Below are positions 1-13,262 of a DNA stretch of 64,000 nt, piece by piece. The stretch is from Blasia pusilla. Taxonomy: Eukaryota; Marchantiophyta; Marchantiopsida; Blasiales. Each line of letters starts with the position of its first letter. The first letter of the stretch is position 1. The DNA lies in NCBI GenBank assembly GCA_050084515.1, contig CM114272.1, positions 47,368,001-47,432,000 on the forward strand, given 5' to 3'. The notes beneath the pieces are model-generated. The model worked only from the letters and a program-made list of their open reading frames with translations, did no database searches and was not told the origin of the DNA. The position numbers and the translations under genes were made by a program.

Positions 1-3000
1 TGCTGTACTGCTCTACTCTCGTTGCGAGATTTCTCAATATAGCTCGTTCCATGTCTGCGGGGACGAAGGGAAAACACACCGCAAGAGAATATCACAGTTA
101 GCAGTCCACATAGATGTATGTACAAGCTTCCATTCAATCAGGACTAAAAGTTTCATGTGCATTGGACACATCTTGTCCTCACTCCTCTCTCAGCGAATGG
201 AGAAGCCAATCTATTCTCGCTTGCAAGACATTTAACTCTTTACAGAACAGAGTAATGTAATCAAATCGCTCCAGGTGACCCAAGATTTAAAAAGAGAACC
301 ATGACATACAAATCATGCACTCCAAAACTACAAAATAATCTGATACATTACATGTACCAAAATTTTCAAACAATTACACATGTGCTGATGAGGATGTGCT
401 ATGACCACTGTCCATCCATCTGTGTTGGAAAATAACTGAAAGCACTCACAAGGATCGTGTAAAGATTACACTTTATAGCAGGGATTCTCGTTTAGACACT
501 CAGTAGTTATAAGACGGAGAGATATCAGGTTCTGCTTCTTTTTATCTCACTCTTGGTGACAGCAACACAGTAGCTGTTGAAGGCATAGGACCATTTTTTT
601 TCTCCTTGAAATTCATTGAAATCCACGTTCCAACACATTTCACTGTCATGACTCTAGGGGTATGGGGTGGGGGTGGGGGTGGGGGAAGAGGGCGGGAAGG
701 GGGAGCGGGAGCGGGAGAAGTCGGGAGGTGGTTGCTGAAATTCCTTGCGCAGCACAGGATTACCACTGCTGGTTGAGGTAGAACGACTTCAATCAAAACG
801 AACAAACTCATCCACACCAACAAGGATCTGAATCACTCTTCTTAGCATCTACTTATGTTACGTCTCTTTAAAGAAACACAATCATATGTAATCTTTGTAT
901 TCTATCCAAAAGTGGTGCATGACCTTCTCAGACCTAGAATTTTGTGAAAGATGTCACCGAGTACGATATCCAGTTCCCGTGTCTTTGGCGTCTGATAAAA
1001 AAACTCCTTGATTTCTGAACTGCCTCCAACGAACTGATCAGAAAACCACAAGATACATCAGGTTAAATAGTCCGGAAATTTCTGATACCAAAGACCATAG
1101 ATGTTCCATATTTTATGCATCAAGTTATCATGTCACTTCAACAGTGTGCTGTGATTTAGAAGTAGTTGGAGATCTCCCCGGAGGTGGAGAACGCATTTTG
1201 TGGTTTGAATGCCAAAAGTTGTGTTTTCTTACAGCGAAGGCAAGATCTGTAACGCGATCCAACATTTCTTCCTCCAGTTTCTGTTTGAAGCGCAGAAAGT
1301 AACCTGAAGGTAAGGAAGGACAGGAAGGATGATTTTAGTAATGGTTCTGTCATCTATCGTAATAAAATAATACACTTTTAACAATCCGACGAATAACGCT
1401 ATGCCACTTATGAGCAGCAGTGACATCCGAGAGTATGCATACTATTTTTCCAGATTTCGTTACCGACAGTTTGGCCAGACTTTGTGACTGTTTTGGCATA
1501 TCTAATACTGTAACATCCTTAACACACAGATTTTCACTAGTTTTGGGCTGTCTGCACTCAGAATATTAATGCATTGGCGTCAGTTTAAACATAGTCTCAG
1601 GAGTGCCAAGTTAAGCGGACGGCGATCTCAGTCAAGTATTGGATCCCATCATGGTGTCACAAATACACTAGTGTTATTACAAACGAAACAAGTAGAGGTA
1701 ACGATTAATCTTACAACCTTGTTACGACCAAAAGGTATGAAGGACAAGATTCGTGGATGTTCTGCGAGCACTCACCAGCTTGGGGAACGAAAACAATAGA
1801 ACCTTCCAACATGCGCACATCTTGTGGTAGTCTCCCAGATTCCGAGCTTGTCACCTTCATAAGTTTAGAACATTATAGAATCACAAATTCCTTCACGTAG
1901 TATGAATCTAGTTATATCAACTGGGAACTTGAGTATACAAGACAACTGATTAAGTAATTCATAATGAAAGTGTGTAGTTCCTGAAGTTCTCCTCCATCAA
2001 TTTTAGGTTCTTCTCCCAGTTCTCGTCCACTCCATTTCTCAATGTGCAATGATTCTCTTGATAAATTAAGCTCAGAAAGCATCTTCTCCGAGGTCGTTCT
2101 TTGTTGTAATGTTCACCGATTATTCGCACCAATGCTACCAGCAGGAAATTCCAGCAATGTCTATCCATTTTCTCTCAGTTACTTTTAGGACGCTGGAATC
2201 ACCAGTTTATGAAGTTCTAGTCCCTTTGTAGAGTACAAAATTCTACTAGAAACCTTGACATTTGATAACCTAGATGTTCCTCAGGAACATCTGTACCGGT
2301 ACAAATCTATGATGCTGCCCGCTCAAACATTCTTGTCAGCTCTTCTATTCAACCCGATCCAATCACTTGGACAGTTGACCTGTCTAGATCAGATGCTCAT
2401 GAATGGCAAACGGCCATGGAAGATGAAATTGCCTCTCTTCATCAAAACAAAAGTTGCATCCTCGTGCCAAATCCTAAAAAGCGCAAGTTAACATTGTCTC
2501 TTGCAAATGGGTTTTCAAGATCAAACGTTCTTGAAAAGTGTTCTCAAGTACAGGGCCTCGCTAGTAGCGAGAGGCTATTCATAGGAGGAAGGAGTTGACT
2601 ACAAAGAAACATTCTCTCCTGTTATAAATATTACGTCTCTTCGGATACTCCTCTCTATTTTGGCTGTTCGAAGTACTGGGCTACATCAAATGGACGTGAA
2701 GGCTGCTTTCCTTCATGGTGATTTACAGGATATTAGATACATGCATCAACGTCCAGGTTTTGAGGTAACTGATACGTAGCTAGTAGCTAGTCACGTATAC
2801 GTAGCTAGTAAAAAAACGATTTATATTTTTTATAGATTTTTTGTACTGAGTGTTATTTGTAGGCAATCCTGGTTTTTTGCTGTCTTTTACCAGCCCACAA
2901 GGATTTAAAAAATTAGACCCGAGCTACTGAAAATACGTTGAATAACCCAACGCTTGGTTGGTTGGTTGGCTACAAAGATTTTCGGAGATCTCAGCAAGGA

Positions 3001-6000
3001 GCCAAGATAGATGGAGAAACTGCAGCTTTTTCTATGAAAGTTTCTTGAAAGAGACCGAAATTAGTCGACTTACCTAGTCTGAGAGATCGACATTTACCTG
3101 TTGGAGAAAGTCGGGCAGACCTTCATACAGTCTCTTGAGCTCGTCGAGCTAATAATCCCATGCACATCATAGGAAGGGAAACCGTTATTGTTTTCTGAGA
3201 CTATTTCTCTCCATACTTACTTTTTCATTCAATGAGAAAAGTCATTGCGGTTCCGGAAAGACTTGTCAGCCCACGGTTCACTCTCACGGGCATCTGATAT
3301 GATGGAGTCGGCAATAGTTCTCCCAAGAGCACTGGGTCAATCACTAAGGAGTAGCAGCAAGCATCACAGAATAGATGGCGGAGACAGTCCGAGAAACATC
3401 TAGATACATGAAAAAGGCTCAAATCGGCAAGTTTATGGCTGATATTCACCACGATTACCGAAGCAGTCGCGACTTCAGATGATAGTAAGGATCAATATGG
3501 AGAAAGTTGAATGTGTGAATCACACAGTTTTAGTAGTGACAGTCTAGTAGAATTTTGGGGCCTCCCCATTCTATCCAGCATTTTATTGCAGTCAAACATC
3601 AGCAGGCATTTTTATTTTCTTTGGAGAGAACTGAACTATGTTGAACGAACCCTTACCTCCTCACATAGACCGTAGGCAACCATCGTCTCGGAGTTCTCCC
3701 CGCATATTTGATCAAAATCAAGAACTCCATTTACCTATGGCATAGAAAGTGCCACTTATTTACAACTAAAGTTTTCGACATGACTGATAGAAGATGTTCA
3801 TGATTAAAGACGAAATCACGATTTTCAACAACTTTTCGCTTAGTTTGTCGTAGAGCTCTTAAATACTTTGACGCCTTGCACCTTACTCTCTGGATTCTGC
3901 ATGCTTTATGCTCAACCCTCTCAGCGTAAAGCTTAAGGACTTGTCTCATGAGTACCTTCAAGATCCGCCTTTCACTTGCACATATTCGAAAATTTTATCC
4001 TTATTCCAGACCTTTACGGATAATTGTATTCCTACAAATGTGATCTGTCTATTTAACTACCGCTGTCTTCGTGACTGAGATTGCTTCAAGGCAGCACCAG
4101 CTGGAGGAATTTATTTCTTCGCTTCAGTAACTTACAAGATCACCAACGTGCACAAGGTCATCGCTAATCATGGAGAAAACCTGCGATACGAACAATACGA
4201 ACACATTCAAGAATCGTGATTCGGGCATGGAATTGCAGACGACCCAAAATGGTTAAACTTGCAGTGAGGAGAAATCCGTATAATCATGTAAAGCCTTTCT
4301 GCGAGTATACTAATAGGCCCTCAGATTACCTTTTGGACTATTTGAAGCTGGATGAAAGCGTCCTGGTAGTGATGTCGTTGAGAGGTAGCTACTTCAAAAA
4401 TTCCGCGCATCTGCCAGAGTGAACCGATGCTCTATACATGCAATTTCATCATAACGAAGTCACTATATTGGATTCAGATTCATGCACCTATGCCTTTTGC
4501 AGATGCGGTTTACCGTGTATACTTAGTTTGTGGAACTGCATAATAACTTTCAGGTTATCGATAGGGAATTAGCACCTCGACAAGCGCAAACCAGTCACTC
4601 GAGGTCGAGGGTGAGGTAGAAGAGAATATTTTCTGGTACAACTTCCGGAATAGTTAGACTCAGTCTTAAGCTGATGCACATCCCATAAGTCCCATCACAA
4701 GTTTCGGAAACGAGTCATCAGTAGGTTACTAATCATGGAATTATGGAGATAAAAAGTTGACCAAACTAGGGAAATAGGAGTTCAGAGTTTCCTGTATCAG
4801 AGTGATTATCCTTTCAATTTCACAGCTGACAGCTCTACCTGTATATCATAGTTACAAGGAAAATCTTCAATTACACATTTGCTGACAGCATTTGCACCGA
4901 ATCGCACTAGCGTACTTCAATATATCAGACTGAGCCATAAACTACTAAGTGATGTACATGCTCGAATGTGAAACTCAATTCGATCATATCCATGCATTGA
5001 TATGACTTTATATATGTACAGACGTTACCGAATCTAGAAGTGTACATGGATCTGGACTGAAATCCAGCTAGAATTACAAAGACCAGTCATGACACCAAGT
5101 AGCTAGTCCCGTCGCTCTAAACCATTCACATACCTTCAGCTCGTATGAACTACTGAGGACTCGCAACCCTGAGTTCGGACTCAAGGTACCTTGGGGTTGG
5201 TTTCAATCACGAAAACAGCAGTCAGATAATTCGGCGTTGTCTTTACTATGAATCAGCGGACTTTTTCCAAATTAAGAGACAGTACCTTGAGTAAACGAGG
5301 AACATCCCTGACATGTCTCAGAGAGGCTTGTAAGGCCTCCATCATTTCTGTTGTCGACTTCAAGACTTGTATCTTGTAAATCGGAACCAGTGATACATGT
5401 TAAGGTCGAGACCCTCACGTGAGATAGTGATACAGGCGCAAAAAGACGATCATACTTAAACATACGCTACACACACATAAATCAAGGGGATTTGAGAAGT
5501 GGATACAGTATCAAGACGATCATTCAAAACACTCAGATCCAGAATAGGTCTCAAAAACCATAACCTGCAAAACACCACACGTACTACAGGCGTATGATAA
5601 AGAAAATGCTAACTCTACATTATTCGGGTCTGATATGGCTCCACTCTTTCTTGCATATGCTCATGGAAGTTATGTTCACATGAATGAAATTACTAGCTCT
5701 GATTAAGGGTGCCTCACCTGAGTAATCTCCTGCCCGTCAGAGTTATGCACTGCATAATATTATTCGGAGAAAAAAGATTAGACTAGGTATTGGCTAGCGC
5801 ACGACAACTCAGTATGCTGCCTTAAATCATGACCAATTTTGTGAGATGGCTAAAAGTCACATACCTTATTGAGCATACCAAAGACGGAGAACCTGAAAGA
5901 TCCAACAACAATTGGTCAAGTCGGATTCTTTCGACAAACTCAAGCAAGAAGATCTAGAAAATCCCGAATAAGTACATCCTGCTGTTTATCAAAGTCAGAA

Positions 6001-9000
6001 AGCCACTGAAACGCACGATGTAGTATGAATCAATTACCCTTCTTTGGCCTTACCGATGCCCATAGCACTAGCATGCTTATCCACTTGAAATATTTGCAGG
6101 GCATCCTGTGTGACGGCATCAACGTACAAAAAACCTTTTCTTTGGAAGATGTAAGTCACTTGCAAAAATATTGGGCTCACGAGTGCTAGTGACAAACGCT
6201 TAGTGGATGTCATGTTAGTTGGAGCACACGTCAAAGAAGGCATTTGATGTGATATTTATCAAACATAGAGTCCGAGTGTCCAACCATTAACTAGATAGTA
6301 GGTGGGCATGCCTGACATTGGCTGTGCAAGCTTTTACTCGAAATACAAATCTGATTCAAAGATGTGTGAGGAAGAAACAAAGAAACTTCCAAATAAAATC
6401 TAGAATGAAGAAAAAATTCTTGAGATGAAAGTAAAGTTCTTGCGTGTCGAAGATACAATGATAGTTCTGAAATGCTCTCAATCTGGGCGTGTTCACTTGA
6501 GCTGCTCTGGCCATTTGGCTGTTCACAGTCAATGTCAATGAGCATTTCTTGTTGCAGTATTGCGAGCAGCCCGCCAACAGCTCGAACTTGCATGTCACTT
6601 CCAAGATTAAGCATCGAATTCAGCTGGGCGGTCAAGAAAAGAAATGACAGTAAAAAAAAATGATGTCAGAGGTCTAATTCCTTATGCTACAGTATTATGC
6701 ATCAATTTTATTTCATTCTTTTGTGTGTCAAGAATCTTGTCCGTGCGGTCAAAGTCCGCACAAAAATTCAATTACGTTAGTGTATGTATGTCAGCGGGAA
6801 CCTCTGCAGCACTGGATTTACTATAACAGATCTGCAACAACAACTTATATTTTGGAATATAGAATTATGGATTCATTCAAAACAAAAGTATCTATTAAAA
6901 CTCGAAGAATAGACTTACAACATGTGTCCTCTCCTTGTCATTCAAATCGCTTCGTATGCCTTTCACTTGAAGGTAAGCCAATCTACACGGACACAACTAA
7001 TACGGTCAAGACCAGATTACCCTTGATTACGTAATTTCATAAACACGACGTGTCTGACAAGTACTGTGAGCTTGAAATTTTTTTAACCTTGATCAGTTGA
7101 TGAATGGAGGCGTTCCGGTTGACAATGTGGCTTTCAGAAGCAGGATACTCACATTATGATGACTCGAAGGCCCTAAATTAAAGCGATAAACGCTCATCGT
7201 AGGTTATGTACAGTTGCAGGTCTAGTATATGCATATACTCGTTCTTGACGCGCATCTAATCGTCTAGCGGGGAAATCACATTCAATTTTGGCTGCAGCAT
7301 CATGATCTATGCAAACAAACTCACTAGCCAAACGTCAAGCTAGTGGAAAATGTCAAGTTCTTAGTGCCTGTCATTCAGAATATACCTGTGTCGTGCTTGC
7401 TGGTAGCTGAAAAGAGAACTCTTGACGAGCTTTACGTGAGGGGCTACTCTATCGGGTTGAACTGCATGCATCAATTCAGTGAGCCACAAGATGAGGAGAA
7501 GAGCATAATCAGCTTTCCAGCTCTGAATCACCCGCATGCATGTGATAGCAATATCGAGAGTGGAGCTGGAGGGTCTTCTATCATTCGTCGTGATCGGTAC
7601 TAGAATCGAGGTAAGCCAATCTGAGAAAGTCTGAAATTCGGAAGTACTCTTACCTTTTTTCTCAAGGGCGGCCACGAAATGATCGTCCATTTTTGTACTT
7701 GTAAAAATCGTCGCTGGTTGTATTTGGTACTTAACTAACTCAAACAAAATGGGTTAGAGCAACGGGGACGAATGAAACTGTAAAAGCGTTAAATTAAATT
7801 ACGGTCGATCCTTCCTAGTCTTTGCCTTGCAATTCACGAGTATTATAAGAAGAAGAAATGAATAGAAGGATGAATTGTTTGAGATAGTAAATATATTCGA
7901 AAACCGACTCTACGCGTCACCTAGCGAACGCTGACGGAGGCCATAATCACAAATGAAGTATACAGCCTATATCCAATTGGAAGTTCCGGATTATGGGGAT
8001 GACTCCGGGATTTGGCCCATTGACGTTCTTAGAGTCCCCATTAATGCACTCTCGGAGGATGTAGAAATATTCAAAAGAGCGTAACTAGTTAACGTTCTAT
8101 GCAAGGAAAAAAAGGGGACAATTTCATATGCTCGGCTGGCTTTTGCTCCCAAAAGTCTTTCACGGCTTAAAGAAGATCACTAAGCCCTTCTGGGAAAAAT
8201 AGCTGAAGTGAATTTATGGAAGCATACCCCAACCTCAGAAGAAGCTAGATACGCTAACCTTACGACAATCTTAATTTTACAAATTCGTGTGGCTCGAACA
8301 CTAGTCTCATAAAACCAGAAAACTTCTCCACACACAGTCGCAGCGGATCCATTTCCGATGAGTCCATAAGTAGTGTGTAGCTTGGTCACAAAGAACACAA
8401 CTTTTTTTCTGCTCAATGTTTAACTAGACAATGCTATCCGTAGTGCTAATACATCCTCGACGCGTTACTCATAGGGTACATTTCCTGAAATCTAATCGCC
8501 TAGCACAGTTTATGTAGTTATTTGCATATCTTACTCAGCTGTATAAATGGAAATTCGTGTTCTTCCTCTTCCCAGGCTTCCATCGCAAACATCTCACGAG
8601 TGTTGGTATCAAAGTATGCAGCTCCCAGCCTGAAGTTTTAATATTCGGCATCATGGATTACGAATGAGGACTTGAAAAACTTGCGTCCCAATGATCCGAA
8701 CGCTTCTTCGTCTCATCTCCTACCACCACTGAATGCATTTTCACATTCTACAAAACTCTAGCAGGAGGTACGAAAGGAAATGTAGTCCAGTTTTACGTAC
8801 CTGTGGCCTTGCATGATGCACGTCATATAAATCTGGAAAGGAACATCATCGGTAAACTTGGTCATTTTGTAGGTCGCAGCATGTATCTACGTCAGGTCGA
8901 TGCTCATTCTCATAGTCACCACGAAAATCAAGATCATTTAGGATATACGACATGCTATCAGCATTCTCATAGAACGTAAATGCATGGTAATGGACATCTG

Positions 9001-9395
9001 ACGCGAAAACCATGAAGCAAAGCTTTCCAACCACTTCATGACATCTTACATATGGCCATCGTACATTTGTCAAGAATGCTGTACAAGTCTATATTTGTCT
9101 GTCTGTGTTTGTACAAAGAAACCGACATGTTTTCAGATATTCATAAATCTGAGCTTAAATAACAAACGTGAGCAGGCTAGAGTGGTAGAACCTTTGACTC
9201 AAAATTATCATGTTCGCTTTGATTCTCATCTGCTCCTTGGCTCTTGAGATTGCAGTCCGTAGGGTCTGTCGAAGATGAAGCTTGCATTTGACTGGACAGC
9301 CTTTTCCTCTGAATAGGTGAGTGATTCCTTGGGAACTTGCTTCTCACCTCCGCCTCGACCCGTGAAGTCATTTTAGATTCTCCCGAAAGCACCAT
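1..9395 (-). CDS. MSH5: MSH5, meiotic MutS homologue (5' two thirds, truncated by window edge)
   Basis: MSH5 pairs with MSH4 (MutS-gamma) in the nucleus and stabilises recombination intermediates that become class I crossovers. Exons that chain in phase (high to low): 9395-9192, 8832-8801, 8629-8535, 7734-7654, 7599-7386, 6982-6919, 6623-6457, 6139-6038, 5892-5865, 5749-5718, 5564-5507, 5372-5286 (388 codons). After an unresolved gap of roughly 50 codons come 4180-4136, 3734-3657, 3148-3098, 1854-1776, 1303-1233, 1033-934 and 54-1. Recognisable family blocks include IYMTCIMQGHR, AYFDTNTREM, QVRAVGGLLAILQQE, DALQIFQVDKHASAMGIGKA, FSVFGMLNK, WFLRPILDL, LDELKRLYEGLPDF, YQTPKTRELD and DMERAI. They correspond to the connector and core/lever domains; the Walker ATPase would lie left of base 1. 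The start is uncertain: Met at 9395 is a good choice, Met at 9371 is possible. One or two exons between 4.2 and 5.28 kb were not defined. The 7599-7386 exon carries about 50 extra residues. Confidence 0.9.
656..716 (+). repeat. G-rich tract in an MSH5 intron
   Basis: Four or more runs of four to five G separated by single T bases, then GGGCGGG and repeated GGGAGC units. It lies in the intron between exons 1033-934 and 54-1, with the G-rich strand as the template strand of MSH5. The pattern meets the simple G-quadruplex rule; no function is shown. Confidence 0.75.
2230..2775 (+). mobile_element. Degenerate Ty1/copia reverse-transcriptase fragment
   Basis: Plus-strand translation gives the start of a copia-type reverse transcriptase domain: a tryptophan/AM-EDEI-SL-N block near 2400-2460, a GVDY-ETFSPV-like stretch near 2590-2630 and a QMDVKAAFLHGDL-like stretch near 2690-2730. 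The pieces lie in different frames, with stops between them, and neither gag nor integrase nor LTRs are seen. The fragment is antisense within the MSH5 intron between exons 3148-3098 and 1854-1776. It is a dead intronic insertion. Confidence 0.8.
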
Positions 9396-11030
9396 GATTA
9401 CACCACGAAGCAATCTTACAAACAAGATCGAGCACCTGCGGACGATCAAAGAGCAGCTACGTGAGCGAGTAAATTTGGCTTGATCGAAGTCCAGATCTAG
9501 TTCCGTCGCAAGAAAATTAAGAGTGCACATTTAGCAGAAGGTTTATCTTAAACAACGAATCATGTATCTACATCAACCTAGTCGGATGAGAATAACTTAA
9601 TGCTACTGTAACAACTTCCTACGTAACAGATTCAATGGACAAACGACGTGAGTAACTTAAGGCGGAGCAACTGCGATATGAGAAAGAGTAAGGTAAACGA
9701 ACATTTGTAACGATGGCTGCATGCGCATGCACCATATATCTTCCCCTTTTTATGACTTCGGAACGGCACAGAAGTTCAAGAAAACATATGTTTAACAGTG
9801 AATTTTGGGACTTCCCTACCGTTCAGACGACTGATATTTTAAAGGGCTTGAAAAGCTGATGTGCCAGGAGCGCTTGACAAGGTTTAGCGTATGGATTTGA
9901 GGGAGAAGACGACGACTAATTGCCGACTGTTGCTCCAACTAACGAAATGGAGAGTCGGTTCGCTGTCTGGTACGTAGGTCAAACGGTTGTTTGCAAGTGT
10001 CTACGAGTCATAGTTCGGAAAAAAGGGAAGACCAATACCTGGTATTTCTAAGCACAAGTTCCGTAGCTGACGAATATAGATCATAAAAAAGCTCAGGATG
10101 CTCAGAGAATCATTTATTAAAAAAACCGAGATCTAGCGAAATTACACGCGACCTGCAATGGGGATCTTACTCAGACCGTTTAGATTGTACTAAATATTCT
10201 TAGTTTCTATTAAATATTCTTCCTTACGGAGCAACTACAGTAGAAGTCCAGAATTCTGAGATCTCACTCTGTACACGCTAACGTACGGTGCGTTTGAATG
10301 GTCTTTTTTGAGCCGAAGATAAATGTTGCAGTGATCTGCAATGATTCTGCATATTATGAATTGATATACGTTCACAGAGCATTCCAACGCTCATGTGTCC
10401 TACAATACTGAGTATTGACCAGGAGAGGGAAAAGTAGGGTATCATACCAACCGTTGAACGAATAGTACTCTATGTTTTAAGGACGAAGGTTTCCAATTGA
10501 CAGTCGATTGCGCAATCCCTGGATCTTGAGAGATATTTTTTTTATATATGTACATATATAACAGATCATTTATATCTGCAGATGGCGTGGATCCCAAGAT
10601 CGACTGAACGCAAGGTACTCTCCATGTGTAGTACTCACCTCACACGTACGTCGACCACAAGTTCGACCGCGTCGAGGCGTGGAACATAAGGCTCCCACTA
10701 CTCACTAACTCCGTGAAGTTTATGAACACTCTACTCGAGCACTCAGCACTCGTGCTGCAGATGACCGATGCGGGAAAAATATCCTGACTAATCTCCCGAC
10801 TCTCAAATCTCATGAATCATCCCAGGCGGATCGAGAGACCACGGGTTGTGCGAGCGTGAAACTCTCAGACGGTGCAGCGTCACGGGCATCGCCATTTTCA
10901 CGATCCTCCTGACGCAGGCGCCTTGTCGTCCTCTCGGGATCCCACGTACCTTCTTCTAATAAGAGTTTTGGAGAGCGATAGAGAGGGAGAGTTGAGTGTA
11001 CATCCTCATGCGTAATTAACATGTTATAGG
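9396..11030. other. Upstream flank of MSH5, no gene recognised
   Basis: This stretch should hold the MSH5 promoter and leader, but I see no convincing TATA or conserved element. Open frames are short. A minus-strand frame at 10810-11022 encodes a basic, Arg-rich tail without recognisable homology and is not called. Confidence 0.5.
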
Positions 11031-11060
11031 AGAAAAAAAAATATATATATATATAAATAA
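11031..11060. repeat. A-run plus (AT)n microsatellite
   Basis: A poly-A run is followed by a run of AT dinucleotides and AAAT units. It marks the left edge of a markedly AT-richer, gene-poor block. Confidence 0.85.
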
Positions 11061-11504
11061 AAGAGGTTAACTTTCATCATGGTTAGATTCACCAAAGGCT
11101 ACCTATAACTCAATGACCCAAGATTAAAATTAATATTCATTTGATGCATGACCATGACTTGCTTATGGAATCCCCACTATCATGTGCGTCTAGGTTATTG
11201 GTAGAAAATAGAAGGCCATGTTGCTAGCAAGGAAGGTTTGGCCTCTTCCAAATTTACAAATTTTCTACATCATCTTACATTTTTACAGTAGAAATTTTTT
11301 GGATCATGTATAAAGATTTTTCATGTTAAAATTTCAGATCAAAATTGTAAATTTTAGGTTTTTTAAATTTGAAATTTCATATTTCACTTCCTAGCTTATA
11401 TTGAATATTATTCCTTGGCCCGACACCCTCTTGGAATATCATAAAAATTTGGCCCAACATTCATTTGGTTTTCCATATGGGCGTCGAGAACAGAAAATAT
11501 TATT

Positions 11505-11713
11505 ACTACTAGTAAGGTGCGCGTGCGATGCGTAAGAAATAAAAAAATGTTTGAAGAGTTAATGCATAGCGCGTGAAGGGAAGAGATTAATGATGCTGCA
11601 CACAAATTCAAATTTCTTTTCTTGCTTCCTGTAATATGTGAAACATTTTCTTGCTGTCCAATTGCCATGTGTCAAACATAGAGGTGTTCGCAAATCAAGA
11701 AGGCACCTTCCCA
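11505..11713 (+). repeat. Dispersed repeat family A, copy 1
   Basis: Shares ordered blocks with sequence near 22.5 kb (+) and 33.0-33.16 kb (-): an ACTAGT-containing start, GATTAATgATG with CACACAAA, a TTTCTTGCT block, AAACATTTTCTTG, then GCCATGTGTCAAAC and a GGTGTTyGCAAA end. No coding capacity is seen. It looks like a short non-autonomous element, and its end forms the left arm of the hairpin at 11674-11766. Confidence 0.6.
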
Positions 11714-11766
11714 TAATAAAATAGATTGGGAAGGTGCCTTCTTGATTTGCTAACACCTCTATGTTT
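11674..11766. repeat. Near-perfect 40-bp inverted repeat (hairpin)
   Basis: Arms 11674-11713 and 11727-11766 are reverse complements with a single mismatch, separated by a 13-base AT-rich loop. A transcript from either strand would fold into a long stem. It could be a fold-back element end, a small-RNA precursor, or an inverted duplication made during insertion; the sequence does not decide. Confidence 0.92.
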
Positions 11767-13090
11767 AAATTTTGGAATGTTGTCTTGAGTTTGGCACCCA
11801 TTGGTTATGCCCTCTTGCACTCTTTTGATGCCAGAATCTTCCTTTTTTTTCTTTTCGACCGCCAAATTTTCAAGGTTTTTTGGATTTTCTTTTGAACTTA
11901 ATTTGTGTGAAATTTCACTCTACGTTTTTTCAAGGGAATATTGGTAGCAAGGTCAATTCAAGGTTTAGGCACTCTTCAGAGGGAGGAGCGTGCTCATTTA
12001 GTGACATACTTGACTGTAAGGTTTATTGGTGATTTCATGGATTTAAATACACAAAGAAGTCTTTAATTTGGCTTGCTTGTCTAACGTTCTAAAAACGAGA
12101 ACTACTAAGCATGAAGGAATATTTTCCTAACCATGGAGGAGAGCATGATGTGAAATTTTAAAATTTATACTAATAATGATGGAAGGGGGATTATTATGAG
12201 TAGGGAGGGAAAAAAAAGACCAGCAAGAAATAAAAAACATTCCACTCTCATAGAAGGTATGTTTAATAGTAGTAAGTGAATTTCTTATAGTGTTTCAAGG
12301 GTGTTGGTTTTAGTTGATCCTCAATCAAGGCATGGAATTTTTTTTCTTCCAACATTGGAGGTTCTCTAGCTTCCACAAAACTTCCATAAAAAAATGTATA
12401 TAATATTGGACTTTGGCTTGTATCACATAAGATGACGTAGTGAGTGAGATGAGATAAGGTGACACTTTGGACATCCAAAAAAGAAAAGGTAATCAATAAT
12501 TACCCTAAGTTGAAGGAATTGAAGGTCTTGGAGCTCGATTTCAAGACTTGAAGGTTGTGAAAATGTTGTTAAATTAAATGCCTCGATGCAATTGGGTGAA
12601 GTTGGTGAATTTACGAGATGAATCTTCTCTAAAGGTGCATTTTCTTTAGCAATTAGAGGTTGGTTCCCTCCAAATCATACGAGGATTGTATCTTGAGTTA
12701 GGAGTCCTTTGAAACCAAACTTGGAGGTTGTACCTTGAGTTTTTGAAACTAGGAATGAATGGACTCCTTGTATATATTTTTGGTATGTTATTGGTTTGAA
12801 CCCCATAGTGCTCTTTAATGGCAAGTCGTCAACACAAAAAATTCATGAGCACTGCACTATTTGGATTAAGAGCAAGTTTCACTTGTTACATTCACACTTC
12901 ATGATGTGCAGATGAAATTAATATTTCTAGATGATTTTTTGTCCAGGTTTTTCCTCATCCAAACTCCACTCCAAGTCTGTTGTTAGTGTTTATACTATTA
13001 GTTTTTCTCAATTGTTCTTATTGATGCCCATCACATGTGGTCTGGTCTTGCTATTCTCTTGGGTTGTGTAGATTTGTAGATGCAAGAATG
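11767..13090. other. AT-rich intergenic sequence, nothing recognised
   Basis: Only short chance frames and homopolymer runs are visible here. No conserved protein, RNA gene or bounded element was recognised. Confidence 0.6.
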
Positions 13091-13097
13091 ATTGGGA

Positions 13098-13262
13098 CAA
13101 GGTAACCGTTGCACACGGAAAAAGAGTATGTGTGCAGACTTATGTCCGTCCCTAAGATGGACATGTCCGTGCGGGTGCAGGTTCCTACGGACCGTGGCCC
13201 CGTACCCGCGCTCGCCTTGCCCGCAATGTAGACCCGGGCTTGGCTTGCGTGCATCTAGTGTA
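13098..13262 (-). repeat. Dispersed repeat family B, inverted copy 1
   Basis: A GC-rich island of about 165 bp in AT-rich surroundings. Its reverse complement resembles 18890-19050 through ordered blocks: CGGGTCTAC, GCGGGC, a CCCGnACGGAnATGTCCAT core, GACnGACATAAGTC and a TGTGCAAC end. The core contains the GGACATGTCC palindrome. It is non-coding as far as can be seen. Confidence 0.65.

Noticed and set aside
770-830. Minus-strand GVDEFVRFD resembling the MutS Walker B (LLDEFGKGT)
   Set aside because: It lies inside the intron between exons 1033-934 and 54-1; MSH5 order puts the ATPase well after the DMERAI exon, so this is chance.
1600-1660. AGTTAAGCG and GGATCCCATCA, both words of 5S rRNA
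   Set aside because: They occur in the reverse of 5S order with wrong spacing; coincidence.
4500-4556. Candidate MSH5 exon (LKVIMQFHKLSIHG-like)
   Set aside because: Resembles the block before the VFSMISDDL exon, but no splice donor keeps the required phase, so it was left out of the exon chain.
5130-5200. Possible MSH5 exon ending in AAG|GTATGT
   Set aside because: Good donor, but every upstream AG acceptor compatible with the preceding phase meets a stop codon or yields only a few residues.
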